Source of the DNA: Sphingomonas faeni | GTDB taxonomy: Bacteria > Pseudomonadota > Alphaproteobacteria > Sphingomonadales > Sphingomonadaceae | DNA: 64,000 nt | Reading direction: 5' to 3' | Assembly: GCF_030817315.1 (NCBI RefSeq) | Contig: NZ_JAUSZF010000004.1 | Span: 360,504 to 424,503 of the forward strand | Shown: positions 63,875 through 64,000 of the stretch, piece after piece | Position numbering within the stretch: position 1 is the first letter of the stretch | Layout of the letters: the number at the start of each line of letters is the position of its first letter | Notes under the pieces: generated by a model | The model's database searches: none | What the model saw: the letters and a program-made list of their open reading frames with translations, nothing else | Told to the model about the DNA's origin: nothing | Position numbers and translations under genes: made by a program

Positions 63875-64000
63875 GGTCAGACTCATTGGTCATAGCCAGA
63901 AGATGACGGTGGCCGCGAGCGCGACGGCAGAGCAGAAGACGGTTGGGCAGCGGTCGTAGCGATTGGCGACGCGGCGCCAATCCTTCAGGCGGACGAACAT
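63874..64000 (-). mobile_element. IS5-family element, right end
   Basis: GGTCAGACTCATT marks the terminal inverted repeat, nearly the complement of AATGAGTCTGAGCC at the end of the decayed IS near 42716. Insertion at a CTAG sequence (63871-63874) fits the IS427-type IS5 subgroup. The element runs beyond the window. Confidence 0.75.
63890..64000 (-). CDS. IS5-family transposase, C-terminal part (5' end outside window)
   Basis: The minus strand reads RLKDWRRVANRYDRCP followed by a short hydrophobic end (FCSAVALAATVIFWL) and a stop at 63890-63892. 'RLKDWRRVATRYDR' is the conserved C-terminus of IS5-family DDE transposases. It is intact as far as visible. Confidence 0.85.
   Translation of the reverse strand: MFVRLKDWRRVANRYDRCPTVFCSAVALAATVIFWL

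Overview
The window looks like part of a large plasmid, or a chromosome-borne conjugative element, from an alphaproteobacterium close to Sphingomonas. This is inferred from GC-rich alphaproteobacterial codon use, recognisable protein families and several GGAAC-N16-CGTT promoters, the form used by the EcfG general-stress sigma factor. No rRNA, tRNA, CRISPR array or recognisable replication initiator was found.

Region 1 (1-16 kb) is plasmid backbone. It holds a DUF2493 protein open at the left edge, strong hairpins, a candidate oriT, and an RHH - TraD/TrwB - MobF relaxase operon in the same order as trwA-trwB-trwC. A tail of small genes follows, one of them frameshifted. Next come a decayed CsgG/HfaB-like gene, seven 16-bp tandem repeats before a ParA pair, and a Cre-like tyrosine recombinase whose upstream inverted repeat resembles loxP.

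Region 2 (16-30 kb) carries stress and DNA-repair cargo: a rearranged hemerythrin locus, a lone nuoD, exonuclease III, a LigD lacking its phosphoesterase domain, LigC, two DUF72 proteins, a DUF3606 protein, an FdhF/YdeP-type molybdoenzyme, a PRC-barrel protein and a pyrophosphatase.

Region 3 (29-44 kb) has three receiver-like proteins without the phospho-acceptor Asp. It also has two divergent fusion genes for sugar metabolism (glycosyltransferase-UDP-galactopyranose mutase and GH1-RmlD), a SirB1-like protein, two short-chain dehydrogenases (one a predicted lipoprotein) divergent from a P450, and a cyanophycinase fragment joined to a decayed IS5-family element.

Region 4 (44-58 kb) is rich in oxidative-stress genes: two Tat-exported ferritin-like proteins, a DUF892 protein, Mn catalase, SelO, a DUF4142 protein and several small secreted or membrane proteins. 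A histidine phosphatase/NAD(P)H-hydrate dehydratase pair closes it.

Region 5 (58.6-63.9 kb) is the most unusual. It encodes a 2OG-Fe(II) oxygenase, an ATP-grasp/PLP-decarboxylase fusion, an unrecognised protein with a transglutaminase-like Cys-His-Asp pattern, a GNAT acetyltransferase and a SyrP/TauD-like oxygenase. Together they suggest a small, perhaps undescribed, pathway for an amino-acid- or peptide-derived metabolite. An IS5-family element abuts its right end.
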